The notes: generated by a model from the sequence alone, not told the origin. A DNA stretch of 49,644 bases from an uncultured Bacteroidia bacterium (GCA_902769875.1 CACXQV010000037.1:1-49644); one strand, 5' to 3'. Counted from the stretch's first letter, positions 7,139-15,628 are shown. Numbers and translations: made by a program.

Positions 7139-7828
7139 ATGAACGAAAAGAAATCCATCAAGGAATGGGCTGCCGACGACCGTCCGCGCGAGAAGATGAT
7201 GGACAAGGGAAAGGCTTCGCTCAGCAACGCCGAGCTCATCGCCATCCTCATCGGGTCGGGCAATGCCGAACAATCGGCGGTGGAACTCGCCCGCGACATC
7301 CTTGACAGGGTGGGCAACAACCTCATCAACCTCTCCAACCTCAGCCTGAAAGAGCTGATGGAGCACAAAGGCATCGGCGAGGCCAAAGCCATCTCCATCA
7401 TGGCGGCACTTGAGTTGGGCAAACGCCGCCGCGCCGCCGAAGCCGCCACCGACAACATCCTGCGCGACTCCAAAAACGCCTACGAGCGTATTCTCGACAA
7501 ACTCGACGACACGCAACAGGAGCATTTCTTCGCCATATACATCAACCAAAGCCGGAACATCCTGAAAATCGAATGCGTCAGCTATGGCGGCCTCACCAAT
7601 GCCATTGCCGACCCGAAGGTCATTTTCAGGAACGCCATCAACATCGGAGCCACCAGCATCCTCCTCAGCCACAACCACCCCTCCGGCAATCCCAAACCCA
7701 GCGAGGAGGACCGCCAGCTGACCAAAAAATTCGTCGCTGCCGGCAAGCTGTTGGACATCAGCGTCGTAGACCACATCATCATCGGCAAGGAACGTTACTA
7801 TAGTTTCTTGGACAACGGCGAAATTTAG
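7139..7828 (+). CDS. radC: RadC family JAB-domain protein
   Basis: A 229-aa member of the RadC family, historically linked to DNA repair though its role is unsettled. An N-terminal UPF0758 helix-hairpin-helix part (ELMEHKGIGEAKA, residues 72-84) precedes the JAB/MPN metallo-domain with H178, H180, S182 and D191 in HNHPSGNPKPSEED, the complete zinc-binding JAMM motif. The likely promoter is TATCTTTA at 7107-7114, one base off consensus, with TTGG at 7086. It is 21 bp upstream of the epimerase gene and probably co-transcribed with it. Confidence 0.92.
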   Translation: MNEKKSIKEWAADDRPREKMMDKGKASLSNAELIAILIGSGNAEQSAVELARDILDRVGNNLINLSNLSLKELMEHKGIGEAKAISIMAALELGKRRRAAEAATDNILRDSKNAYERILDKLDDTQQEHFFAIYINQSRNILKIECVSYGGLTNAIADPKVIFRNAINIGATSILLSHNHPSGNPKPSEEDRQLTKKFVAAGKLLDISVVDHIIIGKERYYSFLDNGEI

Positions 7829-7849
7829 CCATAAAAACCCCGAAAAAGT

Positions 7850-9031
7850 ATGAAAATCGTCACCATCGTCGGGGCACGCCCCCAAATCATCAAGGCAGCC
7901 GCACTGAGCCGCGCCATCAAGAGCCATCGCGACAGGCAAATCGAGGAAATCATCGTCCACACCGGGCAGCACTACGACGAAAACATGTCGCAAGTCTTTT
8001 TCGACGAGTTGGGCATCCCCCGCCCCGACTACAACCTCCACGTCGGCTCAGCCTCCCATGGGGTGCAAACCGCCCGAATGACCGAAGGCATCGAGGCCAT
8101 ATTAATAAAGGAGCAGCCCGACTTCATCGTACTTTATGGCGACACCAACTCGACCTTGGCCGGCGCCATAGCAGCCGCCAAGATCCACGTCCCCATTGTC
8201 CACATCGAGGCGGGGCTGCGCTCGTTCAACAAAGCCATGCCCGAAGAAATCAACCGCATCGTGTGCGACCACTGCTCCACCTTGCTCTTCACCCCCACCT
8301 TGGCCGGACTGGAGAACCTGAAACGCGAAGGGTTTCAAGTCGATGAAGGCGACACTTCGGCACTTCGACAGGCTCAGGGCCCGACTGCCACAATCCCGAC
8401 CATCAACAACCCGAAGGTCTACCACTGCGGCGACATCATGTACGACAACAGCCTGCATTTCTCAAGCATCGCCGAAACCAAGACCGACATCATCAACCGC
8501 TTGGGGCTGGGCGAAAAGCCCTTCATCCTTGCCACCATCCACCGCGACATCAACACCGACCACAAGGAACGTCTCTCAGCCATCTTCGAGGCCATCATCC
8601 GCCTTTCGGAAGAAATGCGCGTGGTGCTTCCCTTGCATCCACGGACAGCCAAACTGCTGAAAACCAACTTGGACGAGCAGCAACAATCCCGCATCTCCAA
8701 CGAGGCGAACATCAGCATCATCCCTCCCGCATCCTTCTTGGAGATGACCGCCTTGGAACGCCATGCCCGATTGGTCGTCACCGACTCGGGCGGGGTGCAG
8801 AAGGAGGCCTATTTCTTCAAAAAGCCCTGCATCATTCTGAGGCCTGAGACCGAATGGGTGGAAATCGTCAATACGGGCAACGCCATCCTCGCCGATGCCG
8901 ACGAAAGCCGCATCTGGCAGGCCTGGCAGCAATTCAAAGGCAACACAACGGCCACGTTTCCAGAGATTTTCGGCGACGGCCACGCGGCGGAATTCATATT
9001 GGAAAAAATAATTTCGGGCAAAATGCAGTAG
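7850..9031 (+). CDS. wecB: Non-hydrolysing UDP-GlcNAc 2-epimerase (WecB-like)
   Basis: Predicted to interconvert UDP-GlcNAc and UDP-ManNAc for surface polysaccharide synthesis in the cytoplasm. The product (393 aa) starts with IVGARPQIIKAA, and has HTGQHYDENMS, YGDTNSTLAGA, HIEAGLRSF, PEEINRIVCD, TIHRDIN, and TDSGGVQKEAYF with RPETEWVE, all standard for the family. Residues of about 163-188 (VDEGDTSALRQAQGPTATIP) form an insertion just before the conserved VYHCGDIMYDN, and its DNA matches a dispersed repeat. It follows radC by 21 bp. No other polysaccharide gene is adjacent, so the exact product pathway is unknown. Confidence 0.9.
   Translation: MKIVTIVGARPQIIKAAALSRAIKSHRDRQIEEIIVHTGQHYDENMSQVFFDELGIPRPDYNLHVGSASHGVQTARMTEGIEAILIKEQPDFIVLYGDTNSTLAGAIAAAKIHVPIVHIEAGLRSFNKAMPEEINRIVCDHCSTLLFTPTLAGLENLKREGFQVDEGDTSALRQAQGPTATIPTINNPKVYHCGDIMYDNSLHFSSIAETKTDIINRLGLGEKPFILATIHRDINTDHKERLSAIFEAIIRLSEEMRVVLPLHPRTAKLLKTNLDEQQQSRISNEANISIIPPASFLEMTALERHARLVVTDSGGVQKEAYFFKKPCIILRPETEWVEIVNTGNAILADADESRIWQAWQQFKGNTTATFPEIFGDGHAAEFILEKIISGKMQ
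8357..8400 (+). repeat. Dispersed repeat inserted in frame within wecB
   Basis: The bases read CACTTCGACAGGCTCAGGGC then CTGCCACAAT. They share the two blocks CTTCGACA(A/G)GCTCAG and CTGCCACAAT with the element at 14-60. The insert is in frame and adds residues such as ALRQAQGP to the enzyme. Confidence 0.65.
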
Positions 9032-9047
9032 ATAAGGAAAAAAGTCG

Positions 9048-9055
9048 TACCTTTG
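9048..9055 (+). promoter_or_regulatory. -7 element of the rpsF operon
   Basis: TACCTTTG is an exact TAnnTTTG match 57 nt before the rpsF ATG, leaving a leader of about 50 nt in which S6:S18 autoregulation could act. Confidence 0.7.
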
Positions 9056-9112
9056 CAGCCTCAAATCAAGCATATACCAATAATAATTTAATCACTTAAC
9101 TATCGAACAGTT

Positions 9113-9469
9113 ATGAATCAGTACGAAACCGTTTTCATTTTAACTCCCGTTTTGTCTGACGAACAGATGAAGGAAGCGGTAAAGAAGTATGAAGATCATC
9201 TGACCAGCAATGGAGCAGAGATTGTTCATGAAGAGAACTGGGGCATGCGCAAGCTGGCCTATCCGATCCAAAAGAAGTCAACCGGCTTCTATCAACTCAT
9301 TGAATACAAAGCCGAAGGTAACGTTATTGCCGATGTCGAAACCGAATTGAAGCGTGACGAGCGCATTCTCCGTTTCCTCACCGTGAAGCTTGACAAACAC
9401 GCCATTGCTTACAACGAGAAGAAACGCAACAAGAAAGCCGAAGCCGCCGCCGAAGAAGCACAAGCCTAA
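9113..9469 (+). CDS. rpsF: 30S ribosomal protein S6
   Basis: A 118-aa protein with the standard start [17 protein letters not shown] and the conserved [19 protein letters not shown]. It binds S18 and the 16S rRNA platform. It is the first gene of rpsF-rpsR-rplI, with a 26-bp gap to rpsR. The Ala/Glu/Lys-rich tail ([12 protein letters not shown]) is common in this phylum. Confidence 0.97.
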   Translation: MNQYETVFILTPVLSDEQMKEAVKKYEDHLTSNGAEIVHEENWGMRKLAYPIQKKSTGFYQLIEYKAEGNVIADVETELKRDERILRFLTVKLDKHAIAYNEKKRNKKAEAAAEEAQA

Positions 9470-9495
9470 TGTTGAACAATTAAAAAACGAAGAAA

Positions 9496-9771
9496 ATGGC
9501 ACAAGTGAACAACAACAACGACATCAAGTATTTGACTCCCATAGCAGTCGACACCAAGAGAAAGAAATACTGCCGCTTCAAGAAGAACCGCATCAAGTAC
9601 ATCGACTACAAAGACGCCGACTTCTTGCTGAAGTTTGTGAACGAGCAAGGCAAGATCCTTCCTCGCCGCATCACCGGCACTTCAACAAAATACCAGCGCA
9701 AGGTCGCCCAAGCCGTCAAGCGTGCCCGTCACCTCGCCCTGATGCCATTCGTAGCAGATTGTTTGAAATAA
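9496..9771 (+). CDS. rpsR: 30S ribosomal protein S18
   Basis: A 91-aa basic protein with [19 protein letters not shown] and [16 protein letters not shown], the family signature. It forms a pair with S6 in the 30S platform. It lies between rpsF and rplI in the usual order. Confidence 0.97.
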   Translation: MAQVNNNNDIKYLTPIAVDTKRKKYCRFKKNRIKYIDYKDADFLLKFVNEQGKILPRRITGTSTKYQRKVAQAVKRARHLALMPFVADCLK

Positions 9772-9789
9772 TTTGAAGGAGGAAAAGAC

Positions 9790-10239
9790 ATGGATATCAT
9801 TCTGAAACAAGACATCGCCAACTTAGGATACAAGAACGACATCGTCAACGTGAAGCCCGGTTTTGGCCGCAACTATCTCATCCCGCAAGGCTTGGCCATC
9901 CTCGCCACCGAGCGCAACCGCAAAATCCTTGCCGAAGAAATCCGCCAACAGGCTCACAAGGAAGAAAAAATCAAGAACGAGGCTATCGAGAAGGCCAAGG
10001 CTCTGGAAGGCCTGAAGCTGCAAATCCCCGCCAAGGCTGCCGCCACAGGCAAGATTTTCGGCTCGGTCAACAACATCATGATTGCCAACGCCATCAAGGA
10101 AGCCACCGGCATCGAAGTGGACCGCAAGCACATCGTGCTCAATGAAGACGCCATCAAGGAAGTGGGCGACTACACCGCCAAACTGAAACTCCACAAGGAA
10201 GTGGCCGTCGACATCGACTTCAATGTCTTTGCAGAGTAA
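9790..10239 (+). CDS. rplI: 50S ribosomal protein L9
   Basis: A 149-aa protein with the N-terminal 23S rRNA-binding domain (MDIILKQDIANLGYKND, VKPGFGRNYLIPQGLA), a long connecting helix and a C-terminal domain (GKIFGSVN). It has a strong Shine-Dalgarno AAGGAGG at 9776-9782, 7 nt before the ATG, which is unusual in a phylum that mostly does without one. A terminator follows at 10277. Confidence 0.97.
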   Translation: MDIILKQDIANLGYKNDIVNVKPGFGRNYLIPQGLAILATERNRKILAEEIRQQAHKEEKIKNEAIEKAKALEGLKLQIPAKAAATGKIFGSVNNIMIANAIKEATGIEVDRKHIVLNEDAIKEVGDYTAKLKLHKEVAVDIDFNVFAE

Positions 10240-10276
10240 TTATCAATGATTTACAATATTTAGCTTTTTTGAGAGT

Positions 10277-10305
10277 GGCTGTCTCATTGCGAGACAGCCT
10301 TTTTT
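10277..10305 (+). terminator. Terminator of the rpsF-rpsR-rplI operon
   Basis: A perfect 9-bp stem, GGCTGTCTC with GAGACAGCC around the loop ATTGC, followed by six T. Confidence 0.93.
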
Positions 10306-10318
10306 GTAGTTTTCACGA

Positions 10319-11050
10319 ATGATTACCAAGAACACCATAAAACAAATCGCTTCGTTGCGGCAACAGAAGTTCCGCAAGCAACTCGGGCTTTTCGCAGTGG
10401 AAGGCCGCAAGATGGTTGACGAGCTGCTCCAGTCACGTTTTGAGACGGTGGGGCTGTATGCCACCGAGGCTTTCGTGGCCGCCCATCCTTTGGCTGCCGC
10501 CGAAACGGTGAGCGACGTGCAAATGCAGCAAATGAGCAGCCTCGACACTCCGCCGGGCATCCTCGCCGTGGCCAAGATTCCTGAACCCACACCGTTCCAC
10601 CCCCATAGCCGTTTCACGCTCGCCTTGGACGGCATCGCCAATCCAGGCAACATGGGCACACTCGTCCGCACGGCGGAATGGTTCGGCATCAGCGAAGTGG
10701 TGTGCAGCACGGACTGTGTGGAGATTTGGAACCCCAAGGTGATTCAGGCCACGATGGGCTCTGTGTTCAGAGTAAGCATCAGCGTGGCCGACCTGCCCGC
10801 GTTCCTCGGCGAACAACGCGAGCGGGGCAAAGCCGTTTACGGGGCTTTGTTGGAAGGGCGAAACCTGTTCGAGATGCGGGAGAAGCCCGATGGCATTTTG
10901 GTCATCGGGAGCGAGTCGCATGGGATTAGGGCCGAGGTCTTGCCTTGCATCACGCATCCCGTCACCATACCACGGGCGGGCGGCAGCGCAACCGAATCGC
11001 TGAACGCTGCCGTGGCCGGAGGAATCATCATGGCTGAAATGACGAGATGA
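10319..11050 (+). CDS. SpoU/TrmH family RNA 2'-O-methyltransferase
   Basis: Predicted to methylate a ribose 2'-OH of rRNA or tRNA with S-adenosylmethionine; the exact target cannot be read from sequence. The 243-aa product has a short N-terminal substrate-binding part (residues 1-90) and the SPOUT knot domain with motif 1 (NPGNMGTLVRTAEWFG), motif 2 (ILVIGSESHGIR) and motif 3 (IPRAGGSATESLNAAVA). The start is ATG 10319, 14 bp after the L9-operon terminator, so its promoter must overlap that terminator or expression depends on readthrough. Confidence 0.9.
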   Translation: MITKNTIKQIASLRQQKFRKQLGLFAVEGRKMVDELLQSRFETVGLYATEAFVAAHPLAAAETVSDVQMQQMSSLDTPPGILAVAKIPEPTPFHPHSRFTLALDGIANPGNMGTLVRTAEWFGISEVVCSTDCVEIWNPKVIQATMGSVFRVSISVADLPAFLGEQRERGKAVYGALLEGRNLFEMREKPDGILVIGSESHGIRAEVLPCITHPVTIPRAGGSATESLNAAVAGGIIMAEMTR

Positions 11051-11084
11051 TGGTTAGTTATTACATGAATTATCACGAATTGGT

Positions 11085-11268
11085 TTCACACGAATTACCA
11101 TGAATTGACCACGAATTTTTCATCAATAATTCCTGATAATTCGTGTCAAATTTCATGGCAATTCGTGTAAACGAACTGATTCTTTCCACACAAATTACCA
11201 TGAATTGACCACGAATTTTTCATCAATAATTGCTGATAATTCGTGTCAGATTTTATGGCAATTCGTGT
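11085..11268. repeat. Two tandem copies of a 100-bp palindromic unit
   Basis: The block CCATGAATTGACCACGAATT occurs at 11099 and again exactly 100 bp later, with the rest of the unit also conserved. In each unit ACACGAATTACCATGAA (11088-11104) pairs with TTCATGGCAATTCGTGT (11152-11168) with a single mismatch, and inner CACGAATT/AATTCGTG arms nest inside. It fills the gap between the methyltransferase and the T9SS gene and resembles AATTCGTG-type intergenic repeats seen across Bacteroidales. Confidence 0.8.
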
Positions 11269-11275
11269 CGAAACA

Positions 11276-11305
11276 CAAAAAAAAACCGCCCCAAAAGGAG
11301 CGGTT
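11276..11305 (-). terminator. Terminator of the T9SS cargo gene
   Basis: On the minus strand AACCGCTCC and GGGGCGGTT form a 9-bp stem with one G-U pair around TTTT, followed by a long T run. It lies 30 bp after the stop codon of the gene. Confidence 0.85.
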
Positions 11306-11334
11306 CTTTCGTTCTTTCCCGTCAGGGGAAACGC

Positions 11335-13812
11335 TTACTTCACGATGACGACGCGCTGGACGCTGTTGCGGCCATTGTTGTCGTAGATGCTGAAGAAGTA
11401 GACGCCGGCTTCAACATTCATTTCGATGTTGTTGCTCATGCTGTCGAGTTTCACCACGCGGATGAGCTGGCCAGCCACGTTGTAGATGGCCACGCTGTTC
11501 AGGTTGTCGCCTTCGAGGGTGACCTGCGAAGCGGCGGGGTTGGGATAGATGCTGGCGAGTTGCAAGGTGCTTTCCTCGACGGCATCGGGGTCGTAGTTGA
11601 GGACGACGGGGATTTCAACCTCGGCCAATTCTTCATCGTTGGTCTTGATGACGAGGTTGGCTTCGTAGCGAAGCTCGCTGAGGCCAATGCTGTTGAGGCT
11701 CAGGGTGATGACGTCGTTGGCGCCGCCCATGATGGAGCCATAGTTCTTGTCGATGGTGGCCCAAGTGGCGGGAACAGGAGTGCCTTGGCAAGTCATACGA
11801 ATGTGAATATTACCATATGAAGTTGAGAATACCTCATGGCACTTGCGGAATCCACCACCAGTGCTATAGTAATCGCCTTCACCAACCGGTGTACCACCAT
11901 CAAAATTCATCGGATAGCCACCTACAGCCTGCGTGAACGAGCAAGTCACCCACACGTCAAAGCCTGTAATGTCAACAGGCGTGTCGAATGTAGCAACATT
12001 CCAATCATTGGCAATAATTGAACTGTAAGGTATTTCCTTTTCGGCAAGAATTTCACCAGGCTGGTCATTCACGCCTTGACCATAGATGCGGAAAATAAGG
12101 GGTGTGCCTTCGACAATACCCATACCACTGTCTTGACCTTCGAATAAAGTGTACTGAGCGCTAATGACTTTAGTACCCATTGCTGCACCAGCATATGCAG
12201 TGGCGGGGAATTTTGCACCCACCTCAATTTGAACTGGCTCTTCAGTATTGAGGCCAACCAGCGACACGTTTGCACCAGTTTGAATATCGGGATCAAGATC
12301 ATAATTGAGCACCTGAGTATTATTGCCTCCTTGGCCTTCGCCAAAGTCGAGCCAACCCATCCAGTCACCAATGGAATTGCCTTGGTTGTCAATGGTGATT
12401 TCAACGGTCTTGAATTCGTCTTCTATGAGCGTCTCTTGTATGTTTTCGGGAGTGATAACAAAATGCGGAGCCGATTCGCCACCAATCTTTGTGAATTGGA
12501 TATTATCAACATAGAATTGAGAAGTGGACAAAGGACCAAAGAAGTTGGCACCAGCAAGGACTCTTGTAGCGGGATCACCAAAACTACCAAGGCTCCATTG
12601 CCAAGTGTAGATTTCTTCTTCGTTGAAGAATAGTGTGGCTTGGTCAGTGTCGCAATCAATAAGGACGCGGACACTCATCCATTCGTCCTCAACGCAAGGC
12701 AGGTCGGCCACCAAAGCACCACCAGCATGAACCGAACCATGACCAGTGCTGTGCCACATTTCATTATTTGTTTCGTCAGATTCGGCGTTGAAATAGGCTT
12801 GCATAGCCCAGTCACCATTATCAGAAGCGGGGAAAGCGTGAAGGATGTTGAAATAGCCATCCTTTCCAGCTGGTGTGTAAACATCGAAACTCAGGTCATA
12901 CACACCAGTTTCATAGTCGCCAAGCAGAAGCACTTGGTCAGAAGCATTGGTGAAATAACCAGAGTTGTTGCCTTCGGAAGCATAGTCGTTGGAAACAGTA
13001 CCATCGTTGGCACCACCTGGGTTGTTGTTCCAAGTGGTCCACCAGTCATGACCAGCAGCAACGGCAGATTGGGCAATTTTGCCTCCCACGGGATACTCCT
13101 CAAAAGACTCACCAATAAGAACCTGTTCACCACCTTGTGAAGTAAAGACAACATTATCAACATAGAACGCCGAGTTGCTTGTTCCAGGGGGATAGAAGTC
13201 GATACCGCCAAGGGTTCTGTCGCTATAACCATCTTCGCCAAAGCTATTAAGACTCCACTGCCAAGTGTGCATCAACTCGTCGTCAAAGTAGAATTCGGCA
13301 GCATCCATATCCAAGTCAACGTGGATTCTGAAGTGCATCCAGTCATTCCAGCGGCAAGGCAAGTCGAAAGAGCTGTTGGAACCGCAGTGAGCCGTTCCAT
13401 GACCATCACTCATAGTTGTGCTACTGCTTGATCCATCATTGGTGCACTGAAGGTAAATCTGAATAGCTTGGTCGCTGTTGCAGGGGAAATGGTGCATAAG
13501 GTTGAAATAACCTATCTTGTTCTCTTCGATGTAAACATCGAATTCGATGTCGTAAACGCCTGCGGTCTTTTCACCAAGGGCGACAACTTGGTCAACGCCA
13601 TTGGCAAAATAGGCGGCCATATCGCCGTTAACTGCAGCGAACACGCCGTCTTCGGAACTACCTGGGTTATCGCTCCATGTCGTCCATGGCATACCCAAGG
13701 TTTGTGCGACTTTGGCACCTTCGGGGCAACCAGTAAAGTCGTAACTGAACTGTGCGAAAGCATTGCCGCAAACGAAGGCAATCATCGCAATGAGTAAAGA
13801 TACTTTTTTCAT
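11335..13812 (-). CDS. Secreted T9SS protein with two tandem repeat domains
   Basis: An 825-aa exported protein. Residues 1-20 form a signal peptide (MKKVSLLIAMIAFVCGNAFA). Two homologous domains of about 210 residues follow: domain 1 at about 22-232 and domain 2 at about 233-445. They share GVYD(I/L)(E/S)FDVY, HTWQWSLNSFG/YTWQWSLGSFG and FYVDN(V/I)(V/Q)FT, which suggests a lectin-like beta-sandwich. A beta-rich part with weak Ig-like features comes next. The last ~75 residues are a type A T9SS sorting domain (IYPNPAASQVTLEG, GVYFFSIYDN, VQRVVIVK), for export across the outer membrane by the type IX system and anchoring or release at the cell surface. No enzyme motif was recognised, so it may bind glycans or serve adhesion. 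It is monocistronic, between its own -7 element and terminator. Confidence 0.88.
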   Translation of the reverse strand: MKKVSLLIAMIAFVCGNAFAQFSYDFTGCPEGAKVAQTLGMPWTTWSDNPGSSEDGVFAAVNGDMAAYFANGVDQVVALGEKTAGVYDIEFDVYIEENKIGYFNLMHHFPCNSDQAIQIYLQCTNDGSSSSTTMSDGHGTAHCGSNSSFDLPCRWNDWMHFRIHVDLDMDAAEFYFDDELMHTWQWSLNSFGEDGYSDRTLGGIDFYPPGTSNSAFYVDNVVFTSQGGEQVLIGESFEEYPVGGKIAQSAVAAGHDWWTTWNNNPGGANDGTVSNDYASEGNNSGYFTNASDQVLLLGDYETGVYDLSFDVYTPAGKDGYFNILHAFPASDNGDWAMQAYFNAESDETNNEMWHSTGHGSVHAGGALVADLPCVEDEWMSVRVLIDCDTDQATLFFNEEEIYTWQWSLGSFGDPATRVLAGANFFGPLSTSQFYVDNIQFTKIGGESAPHFVITPENIQETLIEDEFKTVEITIDNQGNSIGDWMGWLDFGEGQGGNNTQVLNYDLDPDIQTGANVSLVGLNTEEPVQIEVGAKFPATAYAGAAMGTKVISAQYTLFEGQDSGMGIVEGTPLIFRIYGQGVNDQPGEILAEKEIPYSSIIANDWNVATFDTPVDITGFDVWVTCSFTQAVGGYPMNFDGGTPVGEGDYYSTGGGFRKCHEVFSTSYGNIHIRMTCQGTPVPATWATIDKNYGSIMGGANDVITLSLNSIGLSELRYEANLVIKTNDEELAEVEIPVVLNYDPDAVEESTLQLASIYPNPAASQVTLEGDNLNSVAIYNVAGQLIRVVKLDSMSNNIEMNVEAGVYFFSIYDNNGRNSVQRVVIVK

Positions 13813-13880
13813 TTTTTTGAAATTTTAGTTAGTATTAAGTGAATTGAATTGAATCAAAGAAAGGTGCGAAAAACGCGCTG

Positions 13881-13888
13881 CAAATATA
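13881..13888 (-). promoter_or_regulatory. -7 element of the T9SS gene
   Basis: TATATTTG on the minus strand matches TAnnTTTG exactly and lies 68 nt before the start codon. Confidence 0.65.
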
Positions 13889-13925
13889 ATGAATTTTTGT
13901 TTGATGTCATGCCGCAAAGGAAAAT

Positions 13926-14534
13926 TTATTCCATTTTGCCTTTGGTTAATTCGGATTCAAGAAAAGAGAACACATAACGAGGACTTTGGTAATAAAGCCT
14001 GGTCTTTTCATTCAACACTTTTTGGTAAGTGTCGGAGTTAAACACTATTGAAAGCGCTTGCTCCATGCCCAACGTCGCATCTTGATCCTTTTCTGTTCCG
14101 AAAAAATACTGGATAGTCAATCCTTTTATATAATGTAGATTCTTTACTAATGTGGGTAGGTCAATAGACTTGTTCTCGTATCTCCAAAGTTGTGCGCCTA
14201 CGGTATCGTTGGCTATCGGTCCAATCACCACATCATAATCATGCATCGCCGTTTTCGATACACTGTTGCGGTTTAAAATGATGAATTTGGCCCATTCCTC
14301 GGAATAATCGTCAAAACGGAGGATGCGCAACGATGGAAACTCTGCCTCGTCCACTTGGTAGGCCATAACCACAGGAACGCCCGTTTCCAATTGTTCCACT
14401 TTTGTCTTGGCCATCTCAAAAGCCTGGTCATAATTGTCAGACAAATAGAAACCTTTACCAAAGTCCTTGTTTGGCTTTGATTTCAGCAGGTCGATGCTGT
14501 CAAATTCCACATTGGAACCATGATACAGAATCAT
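13926..14534 (-). CDS. DUF3990 protein, putative ADP-ribosyltransferase-like toxin
   Basis: A 202-aa protein beginning ILYHGSNVEFDSIDL, with DFGKGFYLSDNYDQAFEMA near residues 29-47. YHGS and (D)FGxGFYL are the recognisable motifs of DUF3990, which I recall being grouped with the ADP-ribosyltransferase fold. The DUF3791 gene directly upstream overlaps its start by ATGA. In many Bacteroidota genomes these two families sit side by side, which looks like a toxin-antitoxin or regulatory pair. No activity is proven. Other readings are a nucleotide-modifying regulator or a phage-defence effector. Confidence 0.75.
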   Translation of the reverse strand: MILYHGSNVEFDSIDLLKSKPNKDFGKGFYLSDNYDQAFEMAKTKVEQLETGVPVVMAYQVDEAEFPSLRILRFDDYSEEWAKFIILNRNSVSKTAMHDYDVVIGPIANDTVGAQLWRYENKSIDLPTLVKNLHYIKGLTIQYFFGTEKDQDATLGMEQALSIVFNSDTYQKVLNEKTRLYYQSPRYVFSFLESELTKGKME

Positions 14535-14770
14535 ACGAGAGCCCCTCCTTTTCTATGGCAATATTCCGTCAGGTCAGCGACCATGGAAGGAAACGACTGG
14601 GTATGGACATAATCATAATGACGGTCCACGAAATCAATGCCTTTGAATCGGCTCAAATAGTTAAATGCCTGCTTCATAGTGAGGCGGTGCTTCCGAGCAA
14701 ACTCAACGATGAAAATCAGTGTCCAATCCAGTTTGTCTTGAATGTTGTATGCCATATCCATCCCGAACAT
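14531..14770 (-). CDS. DUF3791 protein, probable partner of DUF3990
   Basis: A 79-aa protein with FIVEFARKHRLTMKQAFNYLSRFKGIDFVDRHYDYVHTQ, the DUF3791 pattern: a small helical domain that usually precedes a DUF3990 gene. The stop codon overlaps the DUF3990 start by 4 nt, so the two are translationally coupled with the small protein made first, as in many antitoxin-toxin operons. The start is ATG 14770, with an exact -7 element at 14785-14792; ATG 14761 or 14755 is also possible. Confidence 0.72.
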   Translation of the reverse strand: MFGMDMAYNIQDKLDWTLIFIVEFARKHRLTMKQAFNYLSRFKGIDFVDRHYDYVHTQSFPSMVADLTEYCHRKGGALV

Positions 14771-14784
14771 TTATAACTCAGCGG

Positions 14785-14792
14785 CAAAAGTA
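14785..14792 (-). promoter_or_regulatory. -7 element of the DUF3791-DUF3990 operon
   Basis: TACTTTTG on the minus strand, 14 nt before ATG 14770, giving a leader shorter than about 12 nt. Confidence 0.6.
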
Positions 14793-14836
14793 GTCAAAAA
14801 AAAGGATTTCCGCATAGATTTATGGCAATTTATTTC

Positions 14837-15628
14837 TCATGATTCTGCGGGTTCTGTGCGAGGCGATTTGGCTTCTTTCCAATAGGCAAGCATCTCGTCG
14901 AGGGTGAGGTGCTGGACGCCTTTGCCTTGCTCGCGTGCGCGTTGCTCCACATGGGCGAAACGCTCGCGGAATTTCTTGTCGGTCTTTTCGAGGGCGTCGT
15001 CGGGGTTCACGCCGATGTAGTTGCCGTAGGCGGCCAAGGCGAAGAGCAGGTCGCCGTATTCCTCCTCGACGCGGCTGATGTTGTCGGGCTTCTGCAACTC
15101 CTCAAACAGTTCTTCCTTTTCTTCCTCCACCTTCAGCCAGGCCTGCTCCGCGTTGGGCCAGCGGAAACCCACGCCGGAGGTCTTTTGGTGCATTCGGTAG
15201 GCTTTCAGCAACGACGGAAGCCTATCGGGCACACCGCCCAACACGCTGCGGTTGTGCTCGCGCTCCAGCTTGATTTTCTCCCAGTTCTGCTCCACTTGCT
15301 CGGCGTTTTCGACATGCTCGGCGCCGAAGATGTGCGGATGGCGCACGATCATCTTCTCGCAAATGCCGTTGAGCACGTCGGCGATGTCGAACACGCCCTG
15401 CTCCTGCCCTATCTTGGCGTAGAAAACGATGTGGAGCATAAGGTCGCCGAGTTCCTTTTTCACTTCGTTGAGGTCGTCGTTGAGGATGGCTTGGCTGAGT
15501 TCGTAGGTCTCCTCGATGGTGAGGTGGCGCAGGCTGTGTATGGTTTGGGTGCTGTCCCAAGGGCAGCCGGCGCGCACTGCGTCCATGATGTCGAGCAAAC
15601 GCTTGAAGGCTTTTAGTCTTTCGTCCAT
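14837..15628 (-). CDS. mazG: Nucleoside triphosphate pyrophosphohydrolase MazG
   Basis: Predicted to hydrolyse (d)NTPs to monophosphates and pyrophosphate, clearing unusual nucleotides. The product is 263 aa from ATG 15628 with two MazG domains. The first has RLLDIMDAVRAGCPWDSTQT and EETYELSQAI, ELGDLMLHIVFYAKI; the second has EEEKEELFEEL and EEEYGDLLFALAAY. The paired EExxE and GDLL motifs hold the magnesium ions. The frame is open up to 15718, but an exact -7 element at 15650-15657 lies inside that extension, so 15628 is the start. It is divergent from the PagL-like gene. Confidence 0.92.
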   Translation of the reverse strand: MDERLKAFKRLLDIMDAVRAGCPWDSTQTIHSLRHLTIEETYELSQAILNDDLNEVKKELGDLMLHIVFYAKIGQEQGVFDIADVLNGICEKMIVRHPHIFGAEHVENAEQVEQNWEKIKLEREHNRSVLGGVPDRLPSLLKAYRMHQKTSGVGFRWPNAEQAWLKVEEEKEELFEELQKPDNISRVEEEYGDLLFALAAYGNYIGVNPDDALEKTDKKFRERFAHVEQRAREQGKGVQHLTLDEMLAYWKEAKSPRTEPAES

